Below, piece by piece: positions 1-8,125 of a stretch of 30,099 bases of DNA. The notes beneath the pieces were generated by a model. That model made no database searches and was not told where the DNA came from. It saw only the letters and a program-made list of their open reading frames with translations. Within the stretch, counting starts at the first letter, position 1. Every line of letters starts with the position of its first letter. Source of the stretch: DASSFZ01 sp035283185 (GTDB lineage Bacteria > Chloroflexota > Anaerolineae > Fen-1058); assembly GCA_035283185.1 (NCBI GenBank), contig DATEUJ010000093.1, forward strand, positions 1-30,099, in the 5' to 3' direction. A program made the translations under genes and the position numbers.

Positions 1-2405
1 ACGCCAACGCCCCATTTGTTGCCAAGTTGCCTTCGCAGCTCCAGGCTTTCCTCAATCAGCCGTGTCGCACGCGCGTAATCACCCTGACGCATCGCTACCT
101 CACCCAAGCCAGAAAGTTCAAAGCCGATACTCCTTGTATCCCCCAATTCGCGGGATAAGGCTAATGCTTCCTCCAGCCGCTCGTTCGCCAGATGAGTATC
201 ACCTGGTCGCAGCGCGGTCCACCCTAAACTGATGAGCGCGCGGGCGGTGCCATGTTTGTCCTCCAGTTCGCGCCAAATCGTCAGCGCCTCTTCCAAAAAT
301 CCTGACGCAGTCGGATAATCGCCTGCCTCCGTCGCTGCATTTCCAAGCTTGATGAGCGCGGATGCAATACCTGGCTTGTCTCGGACTTCGCGGCAAATTG
401 CCAGACTCTCTTCAGCAAATGCTACTGTCGCCGCATAATCGCTTTGCCGATAGGCAAGTTCGGCCGCCCGGGCAAGCAGCTTGGCGCGTGCGGCCGTTTG
501 TCCCTGGGCGATTTCCATCGAAAGTAGAGCAGAAAGCCGTTCGCGCCCTTCGCTAAAATAACCTCGCGCTTCCCAGAATAACCCGAGCGTGCCAGCTAAT
601 CGCAAACATAATTCTCCTGCATCTTCTGCCGTCTTGCTCCACTCGAGCGCTGCGCGTAAGTTGTCGTGCTCTTGCTCCATCTGATTTATCCACTCGACCT
701 GCTCTGCGCTCTCTAGTTTTGCTTCGGCTTGCTCAGCAAGCGACAGGAAAAAGTTTGCATGCCGGTGTCGAATCGTTTCCTGCTCACCACTCGCTTCCAA
801 ACGCTCCAAGCCAAACTCGCGCAGCGTCTCCAACATCACAAACCGCAGCTCGCCATCTGGGCCCTCAACTTCTCGCAGCAAACTCTTGTCCAACAGCGAT
901 CCTAATTGATCCAACACAGAGACGCGGGTCGGATTATCTCCAGCCACCGCCTCGACCGCATCGATCGTACAACCGCCAATAAAAACGGACAGCCGCGCGA
1001 ACATTTTTTGTTCGTTTTCATCCAACAAATCATAACTCCACGCAATGGCATTGCGCAGGGTCTGCTGGCGCGCCGGCAAATCACGCGCGCCACTCGTTAA
1101 AAATTCCAGAGGATGCTCCAGGCGGGCGAGCATGGCTTGCGGCGGCAATAACTTGATACGCGCCGCTGCCAACTCGATTGCCAGCGGCAAGCCATCCAAG
1201 CGATAGCAAATTCCAGCCACCATCGGCGCTGTGCTGTTCGTGATACGAAAGTCTGGCTTGACCGCCTGAGCGCGTTGGATAAACAATTTGACTGCAGCAT
1301 ACTGCGAGAGAGACTCCAGCGACGGTAGCTGTGTGAGATTCGGCAACTCCAGCGGTGGCACAGGGTAGGTGCGCTCACCGCTGACGCGCAATCCTTCGCG
1401 GCTGGTGACTAAAATCTTTAATTCACTGCACGCCGCCAGCAGTTCGGCGACGAGCAGTGCCGCAAGAATCACCTGCTCAAAATTGTCAAGCAATAGCAGC
1501 AAGGACTTGTTTTGCAAATAGTCTTTTAGATTTTCAGCAATGGACCGCCTCGGTGTCTCAGTGATGCTTAACGCTTGAGCGATGGTCGAAGCGACGAGCC
1601 CTGGATCGGTGATCGGCGCCAACGCGACAAAAAACACGCCGTCTTGAAAATGCTCGATCATCTCGGCGGCAACTTGCAATGCCAAGCGCGTCTTGCCGCT
1701 GCCGCCCGGACCTGTCAGCGTCAAGAGTCGCCCATCGGAAATCAACTGCTTGACCTCGCCAATCTCTTTCGAGCGCCCGATGAAACTGGTAAGTTGAATC
1801 GGCAGGTTATTCAAGGATATGCCCAGCGTCTTGAGCGGAGGAAAGTCAGAGGGCAAGCCCGTGATGACAAGCTGATATAGATGTTTAGGTTGGCGCAAAT
1901 CCTTTAAGCGATGTTCGCCCATATCACGCAGAGAAACATCTGCGGGCAATTCCTTTTCGACCAAATCAGAGGTTGTTTGTGAGAGCAGCACTTGCCCGCC
2001 ATACGCCGCGGCGGCGATGCGAGCCGCGCGATGTACATCGATGCCCATGTAACCCAACGCGGTGATTTGCGGCTCGCCCGTGTGCAAGCCCATGCGCACG
2101 CGTACGCTGACGCCATCCGGCCAGGCTTGGGCAGCGAGCGCACGTTGAGATTGTACAACGGCGTTTATGGCATCCATGGCGCGTGCGAAGGCAACGAAGA
2201 AAGAATCACCCTGGGTGCCCACCACGCTCCCATTGTGCGTCTCGCAGGCCTCGCGCAAAAGCCGCTGCTGCTCCTCAAGCAGGATGGCGTATTTCTCGCC
2301 CAACTGCTGCAAGAGTCGCGTTGAGCCTTCAATGTCGGTAAATAAGAATGTAACTGTCCCTGAAGGAAGACGTTGCCCTGCCGGAGGTATCGAAGGGTTA
2401 GCCAT
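1..2405 (-). CDS. Class III cyclase-domain STAND ATPase with TPR repeats (3' end off the window)
   Basis: The frame is open from the ATG at 2405 to the left edge (801 codons), so the C-terminus is missing. Residues about 17-180 form a class III adenylate/guanylate cyclase domain: TFLFTDIEGST carries the first metal Asp (D24), GTQGDSFF the second (D67), and GIDVHRAARI follows. A STAND/AfsR-like ATPase comes next: Walker A TGPGGSGKTR near 231-240, Walker B LLLLDNFEQ, then LVTSRE and GLPLAIELAAARI. The rest is TPR-like helical repeats. The ATG overlaps the end of the upstream regulator gene by 8 bp (ATGGCTAA), which suggests translational coupling. Family knowledge: such proteins are large signal-transduction ATPases, common in Chloroflexota. 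The ligand is unknown. Whether the cyclase is active cannot be decided here, although both metal Asp residues are present. Confidence 0.9.
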   Translation of the reverse strand, partial: MANPSIPPAGQRLPSGTVTFLFTDIEGSTRLLQQLGEKYAILLEEQQRLLREACETHNGSVVGTQGDSFFVAFARAMDAINAVVQSQRALAAQAWPDGVSVRVRMGLHTGEPQITALGYMGIDVHRAARIAAAAYGGQVLLSQTTSDLVEKELPADVSLRDMGEHRLKDLRQPKHLYQLVITGLPSDFPPLKTLGISLNNLPIQLTSFIGRSKEIGEVKQLISDGRLLTLTGPGGSGKTRLALQVAAEMIEHFQDGVFFVALAPITDPGLVASTIAQALSITETPRRSIAENLKDYLQNKSLLLLLDNFEQVILAALLVAELLAACSELKILVTSREGLRVSGERTYPVPPLELPNLTQLPSLESLSQYAAVKLFIQRAQAVKPDFRITNSTAPMVAGICYRLDGLPLAIELAAARIKLLPPQAMLARLEHPLEFLTSGARDLPARQQTLRNAIAWSYDLLDENEQKMFARLSVFIGGCTIDAVEAVAGDNPTRVSVLDQLGSLLDKSLLREVEGPDGELRFVMLETLREFGLERLEASGEQETIRHRHANFFLSLAEQAEAKLESAEQVEWINQMEQEHDNLRAALEWSKTAEDAGELCLRLAGTLGLFWEARGYFSEGRERLSALLSMEIAQGQTAARAKLLARAAELAYRQSDYAATVAFAEESLAICREVRDKPGIASALIKLGNAATEAGDYPTASGFLEEALTIWRELEDKHGTARALISLGWTALRPGDTHLANERLEEALALSRELGDTRSIGFELSGLGEVAMRQGDYARATRLIEESLELRRQLGNKWGVG

Positions 2406-5016
2406 TGCTTTCTTCTAATGTGTACGCGATTGCCTGCTCCAGCGTCATGGCGCGGCCTTCAGCGGCAATCGCTTCAAACGCGGCCTCGCCGAGTTGATCA
2501 CGCGCAATTTGAATGTGCCGATCGAACTCGGCGCGGTCGAACGGCGGAAATCGATAATCAGTAGTTGCAAATAATGCCTGTGCCGCGCCGCGCAACTTCG
2601 CAGCGCGTTCAGGTTGATTCGTCCCTCCGGCCACAGCGGCTAAGCCAGTTAAAAGATCGCACGCGCTTATTTTCTCGTATATCGTCCGGGCCAACTCGAA
2701 ATAGCCAGTGAAATGTTGCGCGGCCAGTGCATAATCGTCTCGATGCAGAGCAACCAGACCCAAGAAATATAAAGCCAGAGCCCAGTCAGCCTTCAGACCA
2801 TACTCGCGAGAAATAGCCAGGCCTTTCTCATAGAACTGTTCGGCTTGCTCATAATCGCCCTGATGGCGGGATAAATCTCCCAAATCGCATAAAGCGATCA
2901 CAGCTCCCTGCTTGAAATGAAGCCCTTCATCAATCATTAAATGCTGGTCAAAGAATTGGCGCGCTTTTTCATAGTTTCCTTGTTTCAGGAATAGTTGTCC
3001 CACCCACTGGGATGATCTAGCCATGCCCCACGCATCGCCCAACTGACGGAACAGATCCAAACTCTGCTCAAGCAGGGAAAGCGCCGAGGCATCATCATTC
3101 CGCTCACCCGCGACAATGCCCAAATTAAACATGACAAAAGCCATGCCCCACTGGTCACCGTGCTTTTGATAGTGTTCGAGGCTTTGTGCAAAAAGCGATT
3201 GTGCCGTGTTATGGTCTCCTTCACTTGAATATGCGACCATGCCCAAGTAAGCCAAGGCTTCAGCCAAGCCTCGCTCACCGTCAACGCCCAACTTTAGCCA
3301 GATCGCCTGACTTTCATTCAAAACGGATCGCGCCTCGCGAAAATCGCCCGAAAGCCAGCTCTGATGTCCGACATGATTGAGTAGTCGGGCATATAGCGCA
3401 GGATGAGCGGTGATCTGGGGCAGGGCGCGTATCTTATCGAACCAACTGCGTATCTCGCTAAAATGATCTCGCACAAACCATAGCCAACTCAGCGCGCCGA
3501 GCAGGCGCAGCGCAGTCTCCGTGTTTTGATTGGACACACACCTTTCGAGCGCAGCGCGAAAATTATCGTGCTCGCTCTCCAGGCGATCCACCCATTCAAC
3601 CTGACGCGGCCCGTGCATTTCTTTATCCGCTTCCTCGGCAAGATCAAGGAAATAAGCCAGATGCCAATCACGGACGTCTGCTTCCCCATCCATGCGGCGC
3701 AAGCGATCCAGCGCAAACTGTTGAATCGTCACGAGCATGTTAAAGCGAGGCTCGCCGCGCGCGTCGAATGTACGCTGCAACAGGCTCTTATCCAATAACG
3801 AAGTAATGAGATCGGTTACTGTAATGTTTGTTGATGTTCGAGAGAAGATTGATTCAGTCGCGTCGAGCGTAAAACCACCCGTAAAGACCGAGAGACGCGC
3901 AAACAATCGCTGCTCGTCAGCCGAGAGCAGGTCATGACTCCAGCCGATGGCATTGTGCAATGTCTTGTGGCGCGCGGAGACAGCACGCATGCCATCGACG
4001 GATAAAATGAATTGACTGCTCAAGTGCGCCAGCAAAGCTTGAGGGGACATCAAGCGGATGCGCGCCGCGATCAGTTCGATGGCTAACGGCAGACCGTCCA
4101 ATTGAGCGCAGATGGCTGCAACAGCCTGGATGTTGCCGGCATTCAGCAAGAAATCAGACCGCACAGCGCGAGCGCGCTCGGCAAAGAGCGTCAGAGCCGC
4201 AAATTGCGATACCCCTTCTATATCCATTGATTGCAATTGAGATGTTGCTGGGGTATTCAGCGCAGGCACGGGATAAAGCCACTCGCCTGAAACGCGTAAA
4301 GCTTCACGGCTGGTAGTAAGAATTTTTAAACGGGGACAGGTTATCAGGAGGTCAGATACGAGTGACGCTGTCCCCTCGATGATATGCTCGACGTTATCCA
4401 GCACAAGCAGCATTTGCTTATCCCCGATGCCGTCCTTGAGCCGCTCGATGGCTGGACGGCGTTTCATTTCTACAAAGCCAAGCGTCTGAACGATGGTTGG
4501 CGCGGCGAGCGTTGGATCGTCGAGCGGGGCTAATGCGACGAAGAAAATACCATCGGGGAAATCATGGCTCGCCTGCCTCGCCACTTCCAGACTCAGGCGA
4601 GTCTTGCCGATGCCCGGCGGACCAATCAGAGTGACGAGGCGGGCGCTTGCATCCGATAAATATTCCCGCACGGCGGCGACTTCTTGTTCGCGCCCGACGA
4701 GTGACGTTGTTGAGGCAGGTAAATTTGAGCGAGGCAACACGCCTGAGGCGCGCCAGGGCGCGTCTTCGGTCACCATCGTGGGCGCGGCTTGCCAATCGCC
4801 GCGCGCAAAACGCAGAAAATCCAGCCGTTCGTTGGGGGAAATGTTGAATATTTCTGCCAGTCGTCCGACGATCTGTGCGGATGGACGGCGTTCTTCCGCC
4901 TCGATCTTACGTATAGCGATGGTCGAGCAGCCGACTTGTTGCGCTAACTGCTCTTGCGTCAAGCCCAGCGCCCCGCGTCGGCGCTTGAGCCATTCGCCAA
5001 AGGTGACCTCGGCCAT
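2398..5016 (-). CDS. XRE-type HTH / STAND ATPase / TPR regulator, 872 aa
   Basis: Residues about 8-62 form an XRE (Cro/CI) helix-turn-helix with LGLTQEQLAQQVGCS and IRKIEAEERRPS. A STAND ATPase follows: Walker A GPPGIGKT at 132-139, Walker B LLVLDN at 203-208, LTTSREALRVSGEW, and GLPLAIELIAARIRL near 315. From about residue 480 there are repeated TPR-like units rich in GD and DY motifs. The architecture is that of a ligand- or protein-sensing transcription factor whose ATPase/TPR body controls the DNA-binding head. The central part is plainly paralogous to the cyclase-headed protein encoded just downstream. The start at 5016 is preceded by GGAGGA and begins directly with the HTH. The upstream intergenic DNA carries inverted half-sites that may be its own operator. 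The specific target is unknown. Confidence 0.92.
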   Translation of the reverse strand: MAEVTFGEWLKRRRGALGLTQEQLAQQVGCSTIAIRKIEAEERRPSAQIVGRLAEIFNISPNERLDFLRFARGDWQAAPTMVTEDAPWRASGVLPRSNLPASTTSLVGREQEVAAVREYLSDASARLVTLIGPPGIGKTRLSLEVARQASHDFPDGIFFVALAPLDDPTLAAPTIVQTLGFVEMKRRPAIERLKDGIGDKQMLLVLDNVEHIIEGTASLVSDLLITCPRLKILTTSREALRVSGEWLYPVPALNTPATSQLQSMDIEGVSQFAALTLFAERARAVRSDFLLNAGNIQAVAAICAQLDGLPLAIELIAARIRLMSPQALLAHLSSQFILSVDGMRAVSARHKTLHNAIGWSHDLLSADEQRLFARLSVFTGGFTLDATESIFSRTSTNITVTDLITSLLDKSLLQRTFDARGEPRFNMLVTIQQFALDRLRRMDGEADVRDWHLAYFLDLAEEADKEMHGPRQVEWVDRLESEHDNFRAALERCVSNQNTETALRLLGALSWLWFVRDHFSEIRSWFDKIRALPQITAHPALYARLLNHVGHQSWLSGDFREARSVLNESQAIWLKLGVDGERGLAEALAYLGMVAYSSEGDHNTAQSLFAQSLEHYQKHGDQWGMAFVMFNLGIVAGERNDDASALSLLEQSLDLFRQLGDAWGMARSSQWVGQLFLKQGNYEKARQFFDQHLMIDEGLHFKQGAVIALCDLGDLSRHQGDYEQAEQFYEKGLAISREYGLKADWALALYFLGLVALHRDDYALAAQHFTGYFELARTIYEKISACDLLTGLAAVAGGTNQPERAAKLRGAAQALFATTDYRFPPFDRAEFDRHIQIARDQLGEAAFEAIAAEGRAMTLEQAIAYTLEESNG

Positions 5017-5045
5017 CGTGTCCTCCGCACTATAGCCGAAAAATT

Positions 5046-5074
5046 GTATCGCCGTTTGTATCGCTTAGCGATAC
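5046..5074. promoter_or_regulatory. Three GTATCGC half-sites in divergent promoter region (candidate operator)
   Basis: TTGTATCGC occurs at 5044-5052 and again at 5056-5064. An inverted copy GCGATAC at 5068-5074 makes the perfect palindrome GTATCGC-TTA-GCGATAC (5058-5074). The direct half-sites are 12 bp apart, about one helical turn. They lie between the divergent XRE-ATPase gene and the secreted-protein gene. A weak minus-strand -10-like TATAGT at 5029-5034 sits very close to the Shine-Dalgarno, so promoter placement is uncertain. Binding by the neighbouring XRE protein is inference. A further palindrome, CGCGTACGCG, follows at 5078-5087. Confidence 0.55.
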
Positions 5075-5159
5075 CCGCGCGTACGCGATTCGTCGTAGAG
5101 TGTAAACGTCGGGGGAAGTATAGCACGTCCCGAACATTCACTCAGCCATAGGAGGAACC

Positions 5160-5699
5160 ATGAAAAAGATATTGATATCCACCCCCATTGCTCTGCTGCT
5201 TCTGATTGTTCTGGCAGGCTTGGGGTATGCCGCTACCGGAGGCGTCACCGATCCCGTGGTGCTGAAAGACCTGGCAACAGTCCGGCAGGCGACAACCAGA
5301 TACCACGATGTCAATAATGCCATAGCAGACGGCTATCTGCCCACGACCACTTGTGTTGCTGAACCAGGGATAGGCGGAATGGGCTTCCATTACGTCAATG
5401 TGGGTCGGGCTATGGATCCAGGGATCGACCTGGCGGCTCCGGAGATACTCTTGTACGCCTCCGCAGAAGGGGAGCTGAAGTTGGTCGGGGTCGAATATTT
5501 CTATGGCATCGGAGCGCCCGACGCCCCTGTTCCCAACCCGGCTCCGCCAGCGCCGATCCTGTTCGGAAGACCATTCGATGGACCAATGCTGGGCCACGAA
5601 CCAGGCATGCCTCCGCACTATGATTTACACGTTTGGCTGTGGCAGGCAAACCCCGATGGTACCTTCGCCCCGTTCAACCCGAATGTGAGCTGTCAATAA
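5160..5699 (+). CDS. Secreted or membrane-anchored conserved protein of unknown function, 179 aa
   Basis: A strong Shine-Dalgarno (GGAGGA, 5151-5156) precedes the ATG. The N-terminus has a Lys pair and a hydrophobic stretch (ALLLLIVLAGLGYA) typical of a Sec signal peptide, with a possible cleavage after GYA. The mature part has features of a recurring bacterial secreted family: a conserved Cys (TTTCVAEPGIGGMG), GFHYVN, a central LVGVEYFYG, and the C-terminal block DLHVWLWQANPDGTFAPFNP ending in VSC. The His residues and the two Cys could bind metal or form a disulfide, but no catalytic assignment is justified. It is divergent from the XRE-ATPase gene and may be controlled by it. I recognise the pattern but not a named family. 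Confidence 0.8.
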   Translation: MKKILISTPIALLLLIVLAGLGYAATGGVTDPVVLKDLATVRQATTRYHDVNNAIADGYLPTTTCVAEPGIGGMGFHYVNVGRAMDPGIDLAAPEILLYASAEGELKLVGVEYFYGIGAPDAPVPNPAPPAPILFGRPFDGPMLGHEPGMPPHYDLHVWLWQANPDGTFAPFNPNVSCQ

Positions 5700-5772
5700 C
5701 CACGGATAAAAATTTCACGGTAGTGGTTGGCATGTCCGACCACTACCCTACGCGCGCCTGCGCGGCACTTCG

Positions 5773-5801
5773 CCCTCTCCGCCGCTTCGCGGCAGTGAGG
5801 G
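5773..5801. terminator. Hairpin between convergent genes
   Basis: CCCTC-tcc-GCCGC-TTC-GCGGC-agt-GAGGG forms two stacked 5-bp stems around a UUC loop and an internal loop. It lies between the convergent ends of the secreted-protein gene (5699) and the methyltransferase gene (5842). There is no clear U-tract on either side, so it is either a weak bidirectional terminator or an intergenic repeat. The remainder of 5700-5841 shows nothing else. Confidence 0.4.
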
Positions 5802-5841
5802 TTAAACGCGAAGTGTGTCGTCAATCAACGCGGGCACGCCT

Positions 5842-6933
5842 CTAGGAGGCGCGCCACACCTCCCGCGCGGTTTCGGCGACGAGCCGCAGCTTCGCTTCCT
5901 GATCCGCCGGGCTGATCAGGTTCCCTTCCTCTGTCGAGGCAAATCCGCACTGGGTGCTCAACGCTAACCGCTCCAGCGGCACAAACTTTGACGCTTCCTC
6001 AATGCGCCGCTTAAGCTCGTCCTTGCTTTCCAGCGCAGGCTTCTTGGTCGTCACCAGCCCCAGCACCACGGTGCGATCCTCAGGGACGTGCTGCAACGGC
6101 TGAAAGCCCCCGGAGCGCTCGTCGTCGTATTCGAGCAGGAAGCGCTGGAACCTGGTGCGGCGGAACACGGCGGTAATGGGATCGTAGCCGCCGCTGGCGT
6201 AGAACTTGCTCTGGTTGTTACCCCGGCACAGATGGATGCCGAACGTCACGCCGGGATGGTCGCCGATCACGGCGTTGTCCAGCTCGATGCAGCGGTCGAG
6301 CAGGCGCTCCGGGTCGTTCCCGCGCTTCCGATACCCCTCGCGGATCTGCGGATCCAGCAGCGCGGCGTACTGAGGCGCATCCACCTGGATGTAGGTGCTG
6401 CCCAGGCGGACTAATTCATCCACCTCGGTTCGCAGGATGTCCACGACGTCGGCGAGATAAGCATCTATCGTGGCGTACGCCCCTTTCGATTTCTCCGGGT
6501 CGTAATACGCCGCCGCCTGCTGCGCGCTGATCAGCGTCGTTTTGACGGGGCGATCGGTCCGGGCGCGCAGGTAGGTGAACTCTTCCGCGCACATGGGACG
6601 GATGCGTTTTAATTTCGAGACGACCACCGGGCGCTTGAAGACCAGCTCGTTGCCCTGCTCGTCGCGGAAGGGGATCGCCCAGCCCCCGAACTTATCGTAC
6701 CCTTCCGTCGCATCGATCAGGTGTCCGAAGAAGGCATAGCGCCGCATCTCGCCATCGGTGATGACGTCCACCCCCGCCTGAACCTGCAGGGCAATCGCCT
6801 CGTTCACGGCGCGGTCTTCGATCTGCTTGAACTCGGCGTCGCTTATCGTGCCCGAGGCGCGGCGTTGCCGGGCCTCTTTCAGATAGGCCGGGCGCAAGAG
6901 ACTTCCGATCACATCACTGCGGTATGTCGACAT
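5842..6933 (-). CDS. MetE C-terminal-like zinc-dependent methyltransferase, 363 aa
   Basis: The protein has the UROD/MetE-like barrel of cobalamin-independent methionine synthase, without the N-terminal folate domain. Family-type zinc ligands are visible: H234 and C236 in GIHLCRGN and C329 in STQCGFAS. SDVIGSLLRP at the N-terminus and GVDVITDGEMRR near residue 54 are typical of the single-domain group. Such enzymes transfer methyl or alkyl groups between thiols and other acceptors, and the substrate cannot be told from sequence. I chose the ATG at 6933, preceded by AAAGGA, over a longer open frame whose 53 extra residues are low-complexity and overlap the upstream gene. It lies 14 bp downstream of the VOC dioxygenase gene, so the two are probably co-transcribed and act on related compounds, perhaps methoxylated aromatics (inference). 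Confidence 0.85.
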   Translation of the reverse strand: MSTYRSDVIGSLLRPAYLKEARQRRASGTISDAEFKQIEDRAVNEAIALQVQAGVDVITDGEMRRYAFFGHLIDATEGYDKFGGWAIPFRDEQGNELVFKRPVVVSKLKRIRPMCAEEFTYLRARTDRPVKTTLISAQQAAAYYDPEKSKGAYATIDAYLADVVDILRTEVDELVRLGSTYIQVDAPQYAALLDPQIREGYRKRGNDPERLLDRCIELDNAVIGDHPGVTFGIHLCRGNNQSKFYASGGYDPITAVFRRTRFQRFLLEYDDERSGGFQPLQHVPEDRTVVLGLVTTKKPALESKDELKRRIEEASKFVPLERLALSTQCGFASTEEGNLISPADQEAKLRLVAETAREVWRAS

Positions 6934-6947
6934 GTGCCTGTATCCTT

Positions 6948-7928
6948 TCAGCGGCCGATCTCTTCCAGGCTGTGACCCGGCACAACGGGTGTGCCGTAGC
7001 GATAGAACGACTTGGCTAACTGGCCGCCGAACCAGATGCTGCTTTTCTCCAAGTCTACTTCGTTCGCGACGTTCCACACGACGGTCTGCCAATCCGGGTC
7101 GAAGATCAAATATCCCGTATCGCCGAACAGTTCGACGCGGTTGCCGCCTGGCTCGAAGCAGTACAGAAAGTACGCCTGCGTCGTGCCGTGTTTGGCTGGG
7201 CCGCTCTCAATGCGCGCGTCGCGCTCGGCAAAAATGTCCGCGATGTCGAGCAAGTGCTGCGGCGCGCCGTACCAGTAGGCCACGTGATGAAATCGGCCGC
7301 GCGCGCCGCTCGCATCGCGCATCAGGGCAAGCTCGTGGGCCAGCGCGCTCACGCTCAGCCACGAACCGACGACGGCGCCGCCCTCGCCGATCTTCTGCTC
7401 GCGCAGCTTGAAGCCCAACTCGTCGAGCATGAAGTCGGTGTTCTTGACGACGTCGCTCACCATGAGATTCACGTGGTCGATGCGGCGAACGGGCACGCCG
7501 CGCAGGGGCCGCTTCGAGGGCCGGTTACGGAGCTTGCTTTTCAGTTCGGGTGGGGCGTCGAAATAATCAAGCTCCCACAGTACCTTCATGGGATGACCAT
7601 CGGGGATACAGAATATATAGGCCCGCCCGTGCGCGTAATCTTGATCCGTCCAGCCGATTCCCAGTCCGGCCGCTGCGATGCGTTGGGTGACCCGCTCCAA
7701 CGCTTCGGGCGACGATGCACGCCAGGTGACTTCTTCCAGGCCGGGCTGGGCCGCCTCGGTGAGCTTGAGCGTGTATTGATAAAAATCCTCGTACGCCCGC
7801 AGGTAAACCGACTGCCCCTCGCGGTGGCTGATCTCCATGCCGAGCAGGTCGTGGAAGAAGGCCACCGACTCGTCGGGCCTGGGTGTATAGAGCGCGATGC
7901 TGACCAGTTGGGCGATGTCTGTATTCAT
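6948..7928 (-). CDS. Two-domain VOC / extradiol dioxygenase-like protein, 326 aa
   Basis: Two vicinal-oxygen-chelate modules are visible. The N-terminal one (about 5-125) is degenerate. The C-terminal one (about 148-290) has the metal ligands expected of catechol 2,3-dioxygenase relatives: H152 (RRIDHVN), H214 or H215 (GRFHHVAYW) and E266 (GNRVELFGDTGY). Family members cleave catechol rings at the extradiol position using Fe(II), but VOC proteins also include glyoxalases. The start at 7928 has AAAAGG upstream; a 10-residue longer version lacks such a site. The downstream MetE-like methyltransferase is the probable operon partner. A ring-cleavage role is plausible but not proven. Confidence 0.85.
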   Translation of the reverse strand: MNTDIAQLVSIALYTPRPDESVAFFHDLLGMEISHREGQSVYLRAYEDFYQYTLKLTEAAQPGLEEVTWRASSPEALERVTQRIAAAGLGIGWTDQDYAHGRAYIFCIPDGHPMKVLWELDYFDAPPELKSKLRNRPSKRPLRGVPVRRIDHVNLMVSDVVKNTDFMLDELGFKLREQKIGEGGAVVGSWLSVSALAHELALMRDASGARGRFHHVAYWYGAPQHLLDIADIFAERDARIESGPAKHGTTQAYFLYCFEPGGNRVELFGDTGYLIFDPDWQTVVWNVANEVDLEKSSIWFGGQLAKSFYRYGTPVVPGHSLEEIGR

Positions 7929-8125
7929 AGCCGGCCTTTTGTGACACGGATTTCGCACGGATTACACGGATTGGTGTGTCAGGTTCGGCTCGCCGCGCCG
8001 TCACTTCGACAGCCCTTCGGCCCTTCGGCTTTGCTTCCCGCTCCACCTGCCCCTGCGGGGGGTTCGGTCGGGGACTTCGCATTTGCCGGGCGTGGGAGCC
8101 CGGTCGGCTGGTTTCCCGACAAGAA
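7929..8125. repeat. Intergenic mosaic repeat region (module set 1)
   Basis: This gene-free stretch holds short modules found again elsewhere in the window. GGTCGGGGACTTCGCA (8066-8081) recurs at 26249-26264. CGGGCGTGGGAGCCCGG (8087-8103) recurs at 13894-13910. TTTCCCGACAAGAACT (8112-8127) recurs at 13867-13882 and overlaps the stop codon of the phosphoesterase gene. Near 7943-7972 there are three CACGGATT-like units. No coding potential is convincing. Confidence 0.75.

Noticed and set aside
6934..7092. 53-residue N-terminal extension of the MetE-like protein
   Set aside because: It is basic, low-complexity and overlaps the VOC gene; the internal ATG at 6933 has AAAGGA upstream and begins with family sequence.
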